A stretch of DNA of 64,000 bases from an uncultured Nitrosospira sp. (GCA_900696515.1 CAADGK010000143.1:55074-119073); one strand, 5' to 3'. Shown: positions 51,201 to 59,646, numbered from the stretch's first letter. Notes: generated from the letters alone by a model not told the origin. Translations and numbers: made by a program.

Positions 51201-53712
51201 GGCGGCTTGTTTGTGTCAGGAAGGCAAGGAGCTGGAAAAGGCCGAGAGACTTAATCGTCAGGCGATCACGCTAAAACACCAACTTGGCATTTCCGGCATT
51301 CAAATAGGAGTGCAAAGCAATTATCAAGTCATGGGGCAAATAGCTCTGCAGAAGGGAGACAGAATAAATGCCATACATTGGTTTGATGAGGCAGCTGATT
51401 TTTCCCAGTCCTGTGAGGATCACATTACGCAGTGCCGAGCCCTTGCTTTTGCCACTCTCACACGATTGGACGAGGGATACAGTCTGGGCAGTGTACACGA
51501 GGCAATACGTATCATCTCGGTCCTGAATCATAAACTCGACCTAGATAGCGACACGCGCAGAATAATTAACGTTCTTTTGGAGCGAAGTCTAGCGATTCTG
51601 GAGCAGGTATTGGGGGACCTGGATCCAGAGGTAGCGGCGATCCTTTATGCCCTTGCCGAGCTGTATCGCGCTCAGGGCCGCTATTCGGAGGCAGAACCTC
51701 TTTACCAGCGAAGTTGGGCGATTCGGAAACAAGTATTCGGAGAGGTGAATTCGTTGGATGCAGCCATCCCTTATGTTCTTGCCCAACTTTATCTGGCTCA
51801 GGGTCGGTACGCGGAAGCGGAACCAATGGCGACCGTGCTTCACAATCTCGCATCAAGCTATCGCGACAAGGGTGGCTATGAGGAGGCGCAATCCCTTTAT
51901 CAGCGAAGCCTGGAGATTCGAGAGCGGATATTGGGAGACTTCGATCCGAAAGTGGCGGAAAGCCTTTACGCTCTTGCCGATCTCTACCAGTCGAAGGGCC
52001 ATTATACGGAGGCAGAATCGCTCTACCAGCGAAGTCTTACGATTCGGAGGCAGGTCTTAGGAGACAAGGATCCTTTAGTGGCAGCCATCCTTTATGCCCT
52101 TCCCCACCTGTACCAGGCACAGGGCCGTTATGCAGAGGCGGAACCACTCTACCTGCAAAATCTAGCAATCCTTGAGCAGGTGATAGGAAAGATGGATTCA
52201 GCACTAGCCCCTACCATTTATGCCCTTGCCCAACTCTATCAGGCTCAGGACCGCTACTCGGAAGCGGAACCGCTCTACCAGCGGAGCTTGACAATCTGGG
52301 AAGAGGCTCTGGGGAATGAGCATCTACTTGTGGCAAAGGTTCTCCACAGCTTCGCGTCAAACTATCGCAGCATGGGTTGCTATACGCAGGCGGAATCTCT
52401 ATGCCAACGAAGCTTGGCGATTCGAGAAGGCGTCCTAGGTTCTGAACATCCGCTAGTCGAGCAAAGTCTAAGTGCTCTTGGTTTAATCTATGGCGACCAA
52501 GAGCGCCACACCGAAGCACAACCTCTCTTCGAACGGACTCTTGCGATTCGACAGAAGATCTCAAGTGATGCATCTCTAGAGATGGCGGAAAGCCTCCATA
52601 ATCTCGCATGGAACTATCACGCGCAAGGTAGCCATGCACAGGCGGAACCGCTTTTTGGACGGAGTCTCTCAATTCGAGAGAAGATATTAGGGGACGAAAA
52701 TCCCGAGGTCGCGCGAACTCTCCATGCCCTTGCAACACTCTATCACGACCAGGGTCGATATGCGGATGCAGAACCGCTCTACGACCGAGCCCTGACCATT
52801 CGGGTGAAGCTGTTTGGGGATGCACATCCTGAGGTGGCACAAACGCTTCACAACAAGGCGCGTCTCTATCACGATCAGAATCGCCATGCGGAAGCTGAAC
52901 CACTCTACCAGCAAAGCCTGGCGATTCGAGAAAAGGTGATGGGGAATGAGGATCCGAAAGTGAGGGAAAGCCTCTATGCTCTCGCGCGTCTCTATCATGC
53001 CCAAGGTAACCATGGGAAGGCGGAGGGCCTATATCAGCAAAGCATAGCAATGTGGAAGAGGGACTTAGGTGATGAGCATCCGGATGTGGTCGAAAGTCGC
53101 CTTAATCTTTCGCGGCTCTATTTTTCCCAGGGGCGGTATGCGGAGGCGATACTGCTCATTCAGGAGGGCGTGGCAATCTGGGAGAAGGTGTTGGGCCGCA
53201 AGCATCCGAAGGTGGCCGAAAATCTTCATGAGCTTGCGTGGATCTATCAACTCCAGAGTCGCTATAGGGAGTCGGAAGCACTATTCCAGCGCTGTCTAGA
53301 AATCCGAGAGAATGAGGGGGATCAATGTCAAATAGCGACTGCTCTTCACAATCTAGCGGGGAACTATCATGTTCAGGATTACTATGCCGAGGCAGAATCA
53401 CTCTATCAGAGGAGTCTTGCGATTCGGCAGAAGGAGTTAGGGCATGAGCATTTTGATGTGGCAAAAAGCCTCTCCGCTCTCGGGGCAGTCTATTATGCTC
53501 AGGGTCGCTATGCGGAGGCAGAACAAGTATGCAAGCAAAGCTTGATCGTGGCGAAAAAGGTGTTAGGAGATGAAGACCCGCAGATAGCTATCCTCCTAAA
53601 AAATTATGCTGCGACACTGAGACAAATGGATCAACTAGATGAAGCCAATCAATTAGCTGAACGTGCACAATTTATTGAAAGCCTTTACCTTTCTAAAGAG
53701 AGAGACAGCTAA
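48286..53712 (+). CDS. CHAT-domain protease fused to a long TPR array
   Basis: The 1808-residue protein has four regions. Residues 1-360 are a CHAT (caspase-HetF) peptidase with the catalytic dyad His215 (HFDGHG) and Cys260 (YLSSCRSG), then LALGCPVVAMAYAISAEMAIAF. Residues about 380-640 form an alpha/beta region where an NTPase is usual, but no Walker A is visible. Residues about 646-720 look like a winged helix, followed by irregular TPRs. Residues 1097-1789 are 16 kinesin-light-chain-type TPRs of 42 residues plus one shortened unit. The start is uncertain: TTG at 48286 is the first in-frame start after a stop; GTG at 48322 is possible. Base use is AT-richer than the flanks, a sign of transfer. 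CHAT-TPR proteins are candidate defence proteases activated by sensing. Confidence 0.9.
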   Translation: MSADPIINGSRAVKTSHLENYIEVDFTASKPIFPPSLFDDLHWYSNICRDKYLGRTDQQKSREVREMISARGSELARLFLSTGEDTSDYFLPKPVAVLINSPAVDMIPWELTGLSQQSKTIPFPIFRLIDSPVLPPSPSETKIRLVITAPRPHGQSYLDHRAESGAALDAWESDLLTDIAIPKFAGPTLASLIKTIENLQGNNSCQHFALHFDGHGMVDASGEVMLCFEDDRGQAELVTLRNLAHALKGFPISFVYLSSCRSGKPCDGVEVYSSAMQMSLALGCPVVAMAYAISAEMAIAFCHNFYRAIFSGANVLPAYLAARSTAALGSEKELIEWHVPMLYMTRHNLGLARRGETLVKSANNNRSPEYENTISMTKGRHLACSSNSWMWTERLLASGRCTILLDGAFDIDYLTELSNAVKWLRRIGIGIHLAGDIPQYEEDKPRIVHLYDRQLDLGQLRDIVTGIVTSGNANENVHVFLGAQHTAYGSLLRECFPDLFIIPIGIALERRNYPVPEDIDPEEFLGVCQRNHFGPQHLELAMKVVRDKSSIMASRWRVFLGLQPTDVAHTGYIESVYATLEPEIQMLCARLCFISGSAQEQDLKDFLKTPVRPYCEMSSEEMEDKFSSMFDPNFIRQNFIDKDSEVKPEVLHELTEHLRKTGLAIRAGVTATATEKQISKALEYLAQAGLILIRIITSRSSTFVHVMPEFRRWLATKYTNCLPALEFAFIDSCLKSSTKFLDTMDRTSAEKEISLSLVVLNYDAALQYCLEAMREKSQEEWALPAACQLAYVATRLHGASGHMDRAKSLERLFEKLFKRLSEQEPNHHVVKTIEEGRTQFPLLMEALNAAEEFRNGNYEKSKEVFEKIYVDVRKELMGTTNAGMLPQIVIMYANSLHATGNYKECLSLCEHEALDVEIAWTVSWEAALYNIKGMAFQSIGRSENALQAYESSVRKFQASGDVHQVSLSLTNLAACLCQEGKELEKAERLNRQAITLKHQLGISGIQIGVQSNYQVMGQIALQKGDRINAIHWFDEAADFSQSCEDHITQCRALAFATLTRLDEGYSLGSVHEAIRIISVLNHKLDLDSDTRRIINVLLERSLAILEQVLGDLDPEVAAILYALAELYRAQGRYSEAEPLYQRSWAIRKQVFGEVNSLDAAIPYVLAQLYLAQGRYAEAEPMATVLHNLASSYRDKGGYEEAQSLYQRSLEIRERILGDFDPKVAESLYALADLYQSKGHYTEAESLYQRSLTIRRQVLGDKDPLVAAILYALPHLYQAQGRYAEAEPLYLQNLAILEQVIGKMDSALAPTIYALAQLYQAQDRYSEAEPLYQRSLTIWEEALGNEHLLVAKVLHSFASNYRSMGCYTQAESLCQRSLAIREGVLGSEHPLVEQSLSALGLIYGDQERHTEAQPLFERTLAIRQKISSDASLEMAESLHNLAWNYHAQGSHAQAEPLFGRSLSIREKILGDENPEVARTLHALATLYHDQGRYADAEPLYDRALTIRVKLFGDAHPEVAQTLHNKARLYHDQNRHAEAEPLYQQSLAIREKVMGNEDPKVRESLYALARLYHAQGNHGKAEGLYQQSIAMWKRDLGDEHPDVVESRLNLSRLYFSQGRYAEAILLIQEGVAIWEKVLGRKHPKVAENLHELAWIYQLQSRYRESEALFQRCLEIRENEGDQCQIATALHNLAGNYHVQDYYAEAESLYQRSLAIRQKELGHEHFDVAKSLSALGAVYYAQGRYAEAEQVCKQSLIVAKKVLGDEDPQIAILLKNYAATLRQMDQLDEANQLAERAQFIESLYLSKERDS
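51574..53652 (+). repeat. 126-base coding repeats (16 TPR units, one shortened)
   Basis: Within the CHAT-TPR gene, units of 42 codons recur with the pattern LYQRSLAIRExxLGDxxPxVAxxLxALAxLYxxQGRYxEAEP. Units are diverged at base level, so this is an old array. The third unit (51826-51894) has only 23 codons, starting MATVLHNLASSYRDKGG, and lacks the first 19 residues. Confidence 0.88.
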
Positions 53713-53908
53713 GGTGTCCCCGACCCCCATACCGAAATCTGAGGCAAAACGTAACGCGATAACGCAATGATTAGCCCCATCTCTCCTTCCATATAAAAGG
53801 CATCTGAAATCATCGGCGCCAACCTCTCAAAGCCCCACGCGACACTTGCACCTCCCCTCCAATCGGGTGACACGGGAGGTATTCAATTCTTCAGGACAAT
53901 GCCTCTGA

Positions 53909-53948
53909 TTGACAGGCGACCATAAGACATGTAACATTTTGTTACATG
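53909..53948 (+). promoter_or_regulatory. Promoter and palindromic operator of the LexA-like gene
   Basis: TTGACA (53909-53914) and TAACAT (53932-53937) form a promoter with a 17-base spacer. A palindrome, CATGTAACA (53928-53936), spacer TTT, TGTTACATG (53940-53948), covers the -10 box, the expected start of transcription and the ATG of the gene (53946). Transcription would begin at or next to the ATG, so the mRNA would be leaderless. The palindrome is a natural autoregulatory operator. Confidence 0.7.
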
Positions 53949-54488
53949 CAGCCTCATGAACTCAAACAGGTGCGGACCGCCCTCGGGTGGACCCAAGACA
54001 CCCTTGCGCAGACCCTCAATGTGACGCGGCAGACTATCAATCGATACGAGCAGAAGATCGTGCCGATTCCCACCACCGTCGAACTGGCCCTGATGCAACT
54101 CAGCTCCTCACAGATTCAGCTGGCTGGGGTTGTCGCGGCAGGGGCTCCGATTGAACCGATTCCTCAGATGGAACGCGTCGAGGTGCCGAAAAGCATGGTC
54201 GGTCGTGGGGAGACGTTCGCCCTTCGGGTCAAAGGCACGTCCATGCAGAATGAAGGCATCTTCTCGGGTGACATTGTCGTGGTGCAGAAACAAGCCACTG
54301 CCCGCAATGGGCAGACCGTGATCGCATTGGTGAATGGCGAGGCTACGATCAAGACCTATCACCGCAAGGGCAGCACGGTCGAACTCCTCCCTGCCAATGA
54401 CGCCATGCAGCCGATCATCATCAAACCGTCGGACAGCTTCCAGATCGAAGGCATTGTCGTCGGCGTCATCCGTCATCTCCGAAAGTGA
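53946..54488 (+). CDS. LexA-like repressor: XRE HTH plus S24 peptidase
   Basis: The 180-residue protein has an XRE-type HTH (LKQVRTALGWTQDTLAQTLNVTRQTINRYEQ, about 5-40) in place of the winged helix of LexA, then an S24 self-cleaving domain: cleavage site Ala65-Gly66 (VAAGAP), nucleophile Ser99 (KGTSMQNE) and Lys136 (NGEATIKTYH). It would repress until activated RecA triggers self-cleavage. No ribosome site is present; the ATG lies in a palindrome at the promoter. It heads the operon with the ImuB-like and DnaE2-like genes, so it is likely to be their local SOS-type repressor. A UmuD-like role with the polymerase is an alternative. Confidence 0.85.
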   Translation: MQPHELKQVRTALGWTQDTLAQTLNVTRQTINRYEQKIVPIPTTVELALMQLSSSQIQLAGVVAAGAPIEPIPQMERVEVPKSMVGRGETFALRVKGTSMQNEGIFSGDIVVVQKQATARNGQTVIALVNGEATIKTYHRKGSTVELLPANDAMQPIIIKPSDSFQIEGIVVGVIRHLRK

Positions 54489-54507
54489 AGCCTCGGCTGT
54501 TGGCACC

Positions 54508-55692
54508 ATGGACCGCCAAATTGTCTGCTTTGGGATTCCTGCCTTGGAAGTCGCCGTCGCGCGGCTGCATGATCGTAGCCTCTTGACGAGACCACTGGCG
54601 ATCGCCCCGTTAAATACCTCGCGTGCGCTTCTGCGTGAAGTCTCGTCCGAAGCCGAACAAGCAGGTCTAGCAGTGGGAATGTCCGTCGAGCAGGCCCGGC
54701 GGGTCTGTCCCTCCCTACACGTCCGCTCCCCGAATCCTGCTCGAATCCGTACGGCGGAGGCGTCGTTGCTTCACATCGTGAGGCGCTACGCTCCCGTCTG
54801 GGAACCGGTTCAGCCTGGCTCCTTCGTGATGGATCTGACCGGGACCGGACGCCTCTTCGGACCAGCGTATGACGTTGCGGCAAAAGTCCAGCAAGAAGTC
54901 CTCGCTCAATATCGACTTGATGGGGTCGCCGGTGTGGGGAGCAACAAGCTGGTGGCTCAGACTGCGGCGACGTTGATTCAGCCCTCAGAACTGTATGATG
55001 TCCGGCCAGGGTCGGAGCCGATGTTCATGGCACCGCTGTCGGTGCGCACCCTGCCAGGCCTGCAGCGGCCCTGCATGCGGCAAGTGCTGTCACGGCTCGA
55101 TGATCTGAACCTCGATACGTTCGGTGACGTGGCGGAGAGCCCGGTTGATGCTCTGGAAGTCGCATTAGGAGACTACGCCGGGCAGCTCTCTCGTTGGGCG
55201 CAAGGGATCGATTCCCTGCCGGTGTTGCCACCTGCGAGTCAGCCCCGGCTCGAAGAGACGGTCCTTCTCGATCCTGATGAAATCGATGATCCCGTGCTGA
55301 CCGGTCGATTGCTCGACGCGCTGCAACGGCTCTGTCGGACGTTGCGGAGTCAGCGTCGCGTCTGTGGCCATCTCACCCTTACAATCCGGTACAGCGACCA
55401 CCTTGAAGTGACCAAACATGAGCGCGTCACGCCGGAGACCTGCTGGGAATGTGATCTGTCCCCCGTGGTGCGGTCGCTCTTTCAGAAATGCATGCGCCGG
55501 CGGATTCGCTTGAGAGCCATGACTTTGAGCATGACAGGTCTAGCTGAGTACGCCGAGCAAGGTGCCCTCTTCGATACCCGATCCCTCGACGAGCAGCGTC
55601 GGCAGGAGCGGGCTAAGAAGCTCTCCGTCGCGCTCGATCAGCTCCATGCTCGATTCGGTGAGCAGGCCATTCGCTATGGGAGGAGTGATTGA
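54508..55692 (+). CDS. imuB: ImuB-like Y-family polymerase homologue (catalytically dead)
   Basis: The 394-residue protein has the DinB/UmuC fold markers: LREVSSEAEQAGLAVGMSVEQARRVCP, GVGSNKLVAQTAA, LPGLQRPCMRQVLSRLDDLNLDTFGDVA and a little-finger region. The active-site acids are missing: the first motif reads VCFGIPALEVAVARL in place of DMDAFFASVE and the second reads SFVMDLTG without the SIDE pair. This fits ImuB, the non-catalytic adaptor that brings DnaE2 to the beta clamp. The start at MDRQIVCF (54508) follows the repressor by 19 bases. The stop touches the dnaE2 start. Confidence 0.85.
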   Translation: MDRQIVCFGIPALEVAVARLHDRSLLTRPLAIAPLNTSRALLREVSSEAEQAGLAVGMSVEQARRVCPSLHVRSPNPARIRTAEASLLHIVRRYAPVWEPVQPGSFVMDLTGTGRLFGPAYDVAAKVQQEVLAQYRLDGVAGVGSNKLVAQTAATLIQPSELYDVRPGSEPMFMAPLSVRTLPGLQRPCMRQVLSRLDDLNLDTFGDVAESPVDALEVALGDYAGQLSRWAQGIDSLPVLPPASQPRLEETVLLDPDEIDDPVLTGRLLDALQRLCRTLRSQRRVCGHLTLTIRYSDHLEVTKHERVTPETCWECDLSPVVRSLFQKCMRRRIRLRAMTLSMTGLAEYAEQGALFDTRSLDEQRRQERAKKLSVALDQLHARFGEQAIRYGRSD

Positions 55693-58600
55693 GTGTCCTT
55701 TGTCCACTTGCATACACATTCGTCCTCTTCGCCGATGTGGGGTGTCCCGACAGTGAAGACTCTCTGTCAGGCAGCTCAATCACAGGGACAGGACTATCTC
55801 GCGCTCACTGATACCAACGGACTCTATGGCGCAATCCGATTTCTCGAAGTCGCGCGCGAGCATGGACTCAAGCCGATCTTGGGCGCGGAGCTCGTCTCCG
55901 GTCAGCACCGGGCCGTGTTACTCGCAAAGAATGTCACGGGGTACGGCAATCTTTGCTGGATTCTCTCCGCTCGCCACTGCGATGCGTCCTTTGAGTTAGT
56001 CGAGACCGTGGCGCGGCATCGCACGGGACTGGTGTTGCTGTCCGATGATCCTGTCGCCCTGACCGCCTGGCAGGCAGAATCTGCGGAAGATCTTTATGTC
56101 GAACTGACACCAGGTCCCACCTTACAAAACGCGGTCGCGTTGAGCCGCCGACTAAGACTGCCGCCGGTGGCCACCACCCGGGCCGCGTTCCTCCACCCGA
56201 CTGACTATCAGGCCCATCGGCTGCTGCGTGCGATCGCCGAGAACACCACTCTCTCACGACTCCGGGCCGATCACTGTGCACTCCCCTCTCACTGGCTAAT
56301 GCCGGAACCCATGCTCGCGCGACATCTGCCTCACGTGCCGGAAGCCATCGCCAACACGCGGCAGATTGCCAAACAGTGCCACACCGATTGGGACTTTAAA
56401 CAGACCATCTTTCCCTCCTTCCGTCAGCTCTCCTCAGGCGCCGCCTTTGAAACACTACACCGCAAGACCTACGAAGGCGCCATCTGGCGCTATGGAGCCT
56501 TGTCTCCCGTAGTCCGAGAGCGCATCGAAAGAGAACTCACAGTGATCCGTGACAAGGGCTATGCCGACTACTTTCTCGTGGTGGATGAAATTGTCCGCCA
56601 AGCCCCGAGAACGTGCGGCCGAGGCTCGGCCGCCGCCTCGATCGTGTCCTATTGTCTCGGGATCACCCATGTGGATCCGATTCGGCACAATTTGCTGTTT
56701 GAGCGGTTCCTGAATCCTGGCCGTCACGATCCACCAGACATCGACGTGGATTTTCCCTGGGACGAGCGACCGAAGATCCTCGACTGGGTGTTCGTGCACT
56801 ATGGGCACCAACACGCGGCCATGGTCGCCAATCAGAACACCCTCGCCTCTCGTGCCGCCTTGCGTGAGATTGCAAAGGTGTATGGCCTGCCCGCCGGTGA
56901 GATTGGCAAGGCGTTGAACTTCCTCCAGCGTCGAGCGGACTTCGTTGACGTGCAGCCGGGGATGAGGGTGCAAGACTGGGCCCGTGATGTCTGCAGGGCG
57001 TTGAATCTCAGGCACCCCTGGCCGGAGATTCTTTACTGGTCAACGCAATTGGATGGGCACTTCAGAAATCTGGGGCTCCATCCCGGTGGAGTCGTGTTGG
57101 TCCCGGATGAGATCCGACGCTATGTTCCGGTCGAGATCTCCGCCTCACATCTCCCAGTGATTCAGTGGGAGAAGGACCAGACGGAAGAGGCTGGGTTGGT
57201 CAAGATCGATCTCTTAGGCAATCGTTCGCTTGCAGTCATCCGTGACGCCATCGCAGCCGTCGCCCGCAACACGGGCCGCATCATCCACTATGCGACGTGG
57301 GATCCACTCAGTGATCCAGCCACCAATGACCTGATTCGGCGCGGCGAGACAATGGGCTGCTTCTATGTGGAGTCTCCCGCGACGCGGCTCTTGCTCAAGA
57401 AGCTCTGGGGCGGGATGCCGCCGGCTCGACGAGCCCAGGCCGATGTCTTTGAGTATCTCGTAGTGGTGTCGTCGATCATCCGCCCCGCGGCGAACGTGTT
57501 CGCCGATGAATTTGTGCGTCGAGCCCAGGGGCAGTGGTATCAGTCACTTCATCCCTTGCTTGATGAGGTCCTCGCGGAGACCCACGGCATCATGGTGTAC
57601 CAGGAGGACGTGATGAAGGTCGCCGTGGCCTTGGGCGGCTTCTCCGTCGAAGACGGCGATCAGCTCAGAAAGGTCCTGAGTAAGAAACACAAGGAACGGC
57701 AACTGCGTGACTATCAACGCCAGTTCTATCAGGGAACCATGGCCCGTGGTGTGGAGTGTCGCGTGATCGATGCGATCTGGGCGATGATCATGAGCTTCGC
57801 TGGCTATAGCTTCTGTAAGCCGCATAGTGCGAGCTATGCGCAAGTGAGCTTCAAGTCCGCCTATCTCCGAGCCCACTATCCCGCCGAGTTCATTGCCGCG
57901 GTGGTCAGCAATCAGGGCGGCTATTATTCAGCCTTCGCGTATCTGTCAGAGGGACGACGGACGGGCCTCGCCATCCTGCCGCCAGACATCAACGCGAGTG
58001 TCTGGGCCTATAGTGGATCGGGAACCGACGTTCGAGTGGGACTGATGCAGATTAAATCTCTGCAAGAAGATCTCGTCAATCAGATCATTATGGAGCGAGA
58101 AGCGAATGGTCCGTACCGATCGCTGTCAGATTTCCTCAGTCGAGTAAAGCTGGACTACGCCCAAGCCAAACTGTTGATCAAAGCCGGATGCCTCGACTCC
58201 ATCGCCGGAGAGTTGACCAGACCGGCCCTACTCTGGCGCGTCTTTGCCGCGCAGGCGACGAAGCCACCTCGCTCCATCCCGATCCCCACGGAGTACTCAG
58301 CCCAGAAGAAGCTGCAGCACGAGCTCGCCCTCTTCGGCTTTCCACTCCACTGCCATCCGCTTGATCTGTTCAAAGAGATGCTTACTGGTACCCAGCGCAT
58401 TCTTGCAAAGGATTTAGATCAGTATGTGGGGAAAGAAGTCACCCTGATTGGCTGGCTCCTCACGGAGAAGATTGTCTCCACGAAGAAAAGTGAGCCGATG
58501 GAGTTCATGACCCTGGAGGATCAGACCGGGATGTATGACGCCACCGTGTTTCCCGCCGCCTATAGGGAGTACTGCCATCTGCTAGCCACGAACCAAGCCT

Positions 58601-58725
58601 ATGTGCTGACGGGATTGGTCGAGGAACATTTTTCGACTGTCACAGTCACTGTGAGAACACTACAACTCCTGACCACCGGTGGAATCCCGGCACCGAGTGA
58701 GTCTCTTGAGGAGCAAAGCGTGTAG
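55693..58725 (+). CDS. dnaE2: Error-prone DNA polymerase III alpha, DnaE2 type
   Basis: DnaE2 performs translesion and mutagenic synthesis with ImuB. The 1010-residue protein has an N-terminal PHP domain (FVHLHTHSSSSPMWG), the polymerase palm with PPDIDVDF (D349, D351, D353) and DERPKILDWV, fingers with KPHSASYAQVSFKSAYLRAHYPAEF, and a C-terminal OB fold (VTLIGWLLTEKIVSTKKSEPMEFMTLEDQTG). The domain set and length are those of DnaE2 rather than the longer replicative DnaE1. The GTG start directly follows the imuB stop with GGAGG upstream. Confidence 0.93.
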   Translation: MSFVHLHTHSSSSPMWGVPTVKTLCQAAQSQGQDYLALTDTNGLYGAIRFLEVAREHGLKPILGAELVSGQHRAVLLAKNVTGYGNLCWILSARHCDASFELVETVARHRTGLVLLSDDPVALTAWQAESAEDLYVELTPGPTLQNAVALSRRLRLPPVATTRAAFLHPTDYQAHRLLRAIAENTTLSRLRADHCALPSHWLMPEPMLARHLPHVPEAIANTRQIAKQCHTDWDFKQTIFPSFRQLSSGAAFETLHRKTYEGAIWRYGALSPVVRERIERELTVIRDKGYADYFLVVDEIVRQAPRTCGRGSAAASIVSYCLGITHVDPIRHNLLFERFLNPGRHDPPDIDVDFPWDERPKILDWVFVHYGHQHAAMVANQNTLASRAALREIAKVYGLPAGEIGKALNFLQRRADFVDVQPGMRVQDWARDVCRALNLRHPWPEILYWSTQLDGHFRNLGLHPGGVVLVPDEIRRYVPVEISASHLPVIQWEKDQTEEAGLVKIDLLGNRSLAVIRDAIAAVARNTGRIIHYATWDPLSDPATNDLIRRGETMGCFYVESPATRLLLKKLWGGMPPARRAQADVFEYLVVVSSIIRPAANVFADEFVRRAQGQWYQSLHPLLDEVLAETHGIMVYQEDVMKVAVALGGFSVEDGDQLRKVLSKKHKERQLRDYQRQFYQGTMARGVECRVIDAIWAMIMSFAGYSFCKPHSASYAQVSFKSAYLRAHYPAEFIAAVVSNQGGYYSAFAYLSEGRRTGLAILPPDINASVWAYSGSGTDVRVGLMQIKSLQEDLVNQIIMEREANGPYRSLSDFLSRVKLDYAQAKLLIKAGCLDSIAGELTRPALLWRVFAAQATKPPRSIPIPTEYSAQKKLQHELALFGFPLHCHPLDLFKEMLTGTQRILAKDLDQYVGKEVTLIGWLLTEKIVSTKKSEPMEFMTLEDQTGMYDATVFPAAYREYCHLLATNQAYVLTGLVEEHFSTVTVTVRTLQLLTTGGIPAPSESLEEQSV

Positions 58726-58743
58726 CCAGTACACTCTCACCCC

Positions 58744-59646
58744 ATGCCCCTCTCTCCCTTCATTCGCTTCGGGACCTCCACCTGGACCTATGAAGGCTGG
58801 CAGGGTCAGGTCTACTTAAAGAAGTATGCGAAGACCGCCTTTGCACGGGAATGTTTAGGCGAGTACTGCCAGTACCTCCATGACGGCGACCCGTGCTTTA
58901 GCACCGTCGGGAATGACTCGACCTTTTACCGCCCACCGACCGCGAATCAGCTTCGGCGCTATCTGAACCAGATCCCTGAAGATTTTGACATGTGCTTCAA
59001 GGTCTGGGAAGAACTTACGATCCCACAATTTGCGCGGCAGGCCCGCTACGGGATGAAGGCCGGGCAACCGAATCCTCGTTTCCTTGATGCGAAGCTGTTC
59101 AATGACCTCGTCCTGACACCGTATCGAGATGCGAAGTTCGAACCGCACACCGGCCCGTTTCTCTTCGAATTCCAACGGCACGGGATGTCCAGCGAGGAGT
59201 TCTGCTCGCGACTGGATACCTTCTTCAGCCAACTTCCGAAGGACTTCAAATACGCAGTCGAGATCCGCAACGCGGGACTGTTGGGTCCTGACTATCGCAA
59301 GGTCTTAGAGCATCACGGGGTCGCCCATGTCTACAACCATTGGTCCTATATGCCGCCGTTAGAGGAGCAGCATCAACGGATGGAGGAGCGCTTCACGGCG
59401 CCCTTCACAGTCCTGCGTCTGCTCACGCCGCTCAAGATGTCCTATGAAGCCGCGAAGAAACGAGGGGAGCCGTACACGAAGATTGTGGAAGAGCTTCCAG
59501 AGATGCGGCGAGACACAGTGGAACTGGTGAAGAAAGCGGTAGGAGAGAAGCGACGGGCGTATGTCTTGGTGAACAACCGTAGCGAAGGGAATGCGCCGCT
59601 AACGATTCAAGCTCTACGGAATGCGCTGCAGGCCGCGGAGACGTAA
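58744..59646 (+). CDS. DUF72 family protein (YecE-like)
   Basis: The 300-residue protein belongs to DUF72: IRFGTSTWTYEGWQGQVY, VGNDSTFYRPPT, FEFQRHG, YAVEIRNAGLL and AHVYNHWSYMPP are family segments of a TIM-barrel-like fold. Biochemical function is not known. It begins 18 bases after dnaE2 and is the last gene of the mutasome operon, so its product may be tied to DNA damage response. Typical family length is 250-300. Confidence 0.85.
   Translation: MPLSPFIRFGTSTWTYEGWQGQVYLKKYAKTAFARECLGEYCQYLHDGDPCFSTVGNDSTFYRPPTANQLRRYLNQIPEDFDMCFKVWEELTIPQFARQARYGMKAGQPNPRFLDAKLFNDLVLTPYRDAKFEPHTGPFLFEFQRHGMSSEEFCSRLDTFFSQLPKDFKYAVEIRNAGLLGPDYRKVLEHHGVAHVYNHWSYMPPLEEQHQRMEERFTAPFTVLRLLTPLKMSYEAAKKRGEPYTKIVEELPEMRRDTVELVKKAVGEKRRAYVLVNNRSEGNAPLTIQALRNALQAAET

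Noticed and set aside
51574..53652. Regular 126-base repeats considered as CRISPR or tandem DNA repeats
   Set aside because: Repeats are coding, diverged, without spacers, and translate to TPR units. No CRISPR array or cas gene is present in the window.
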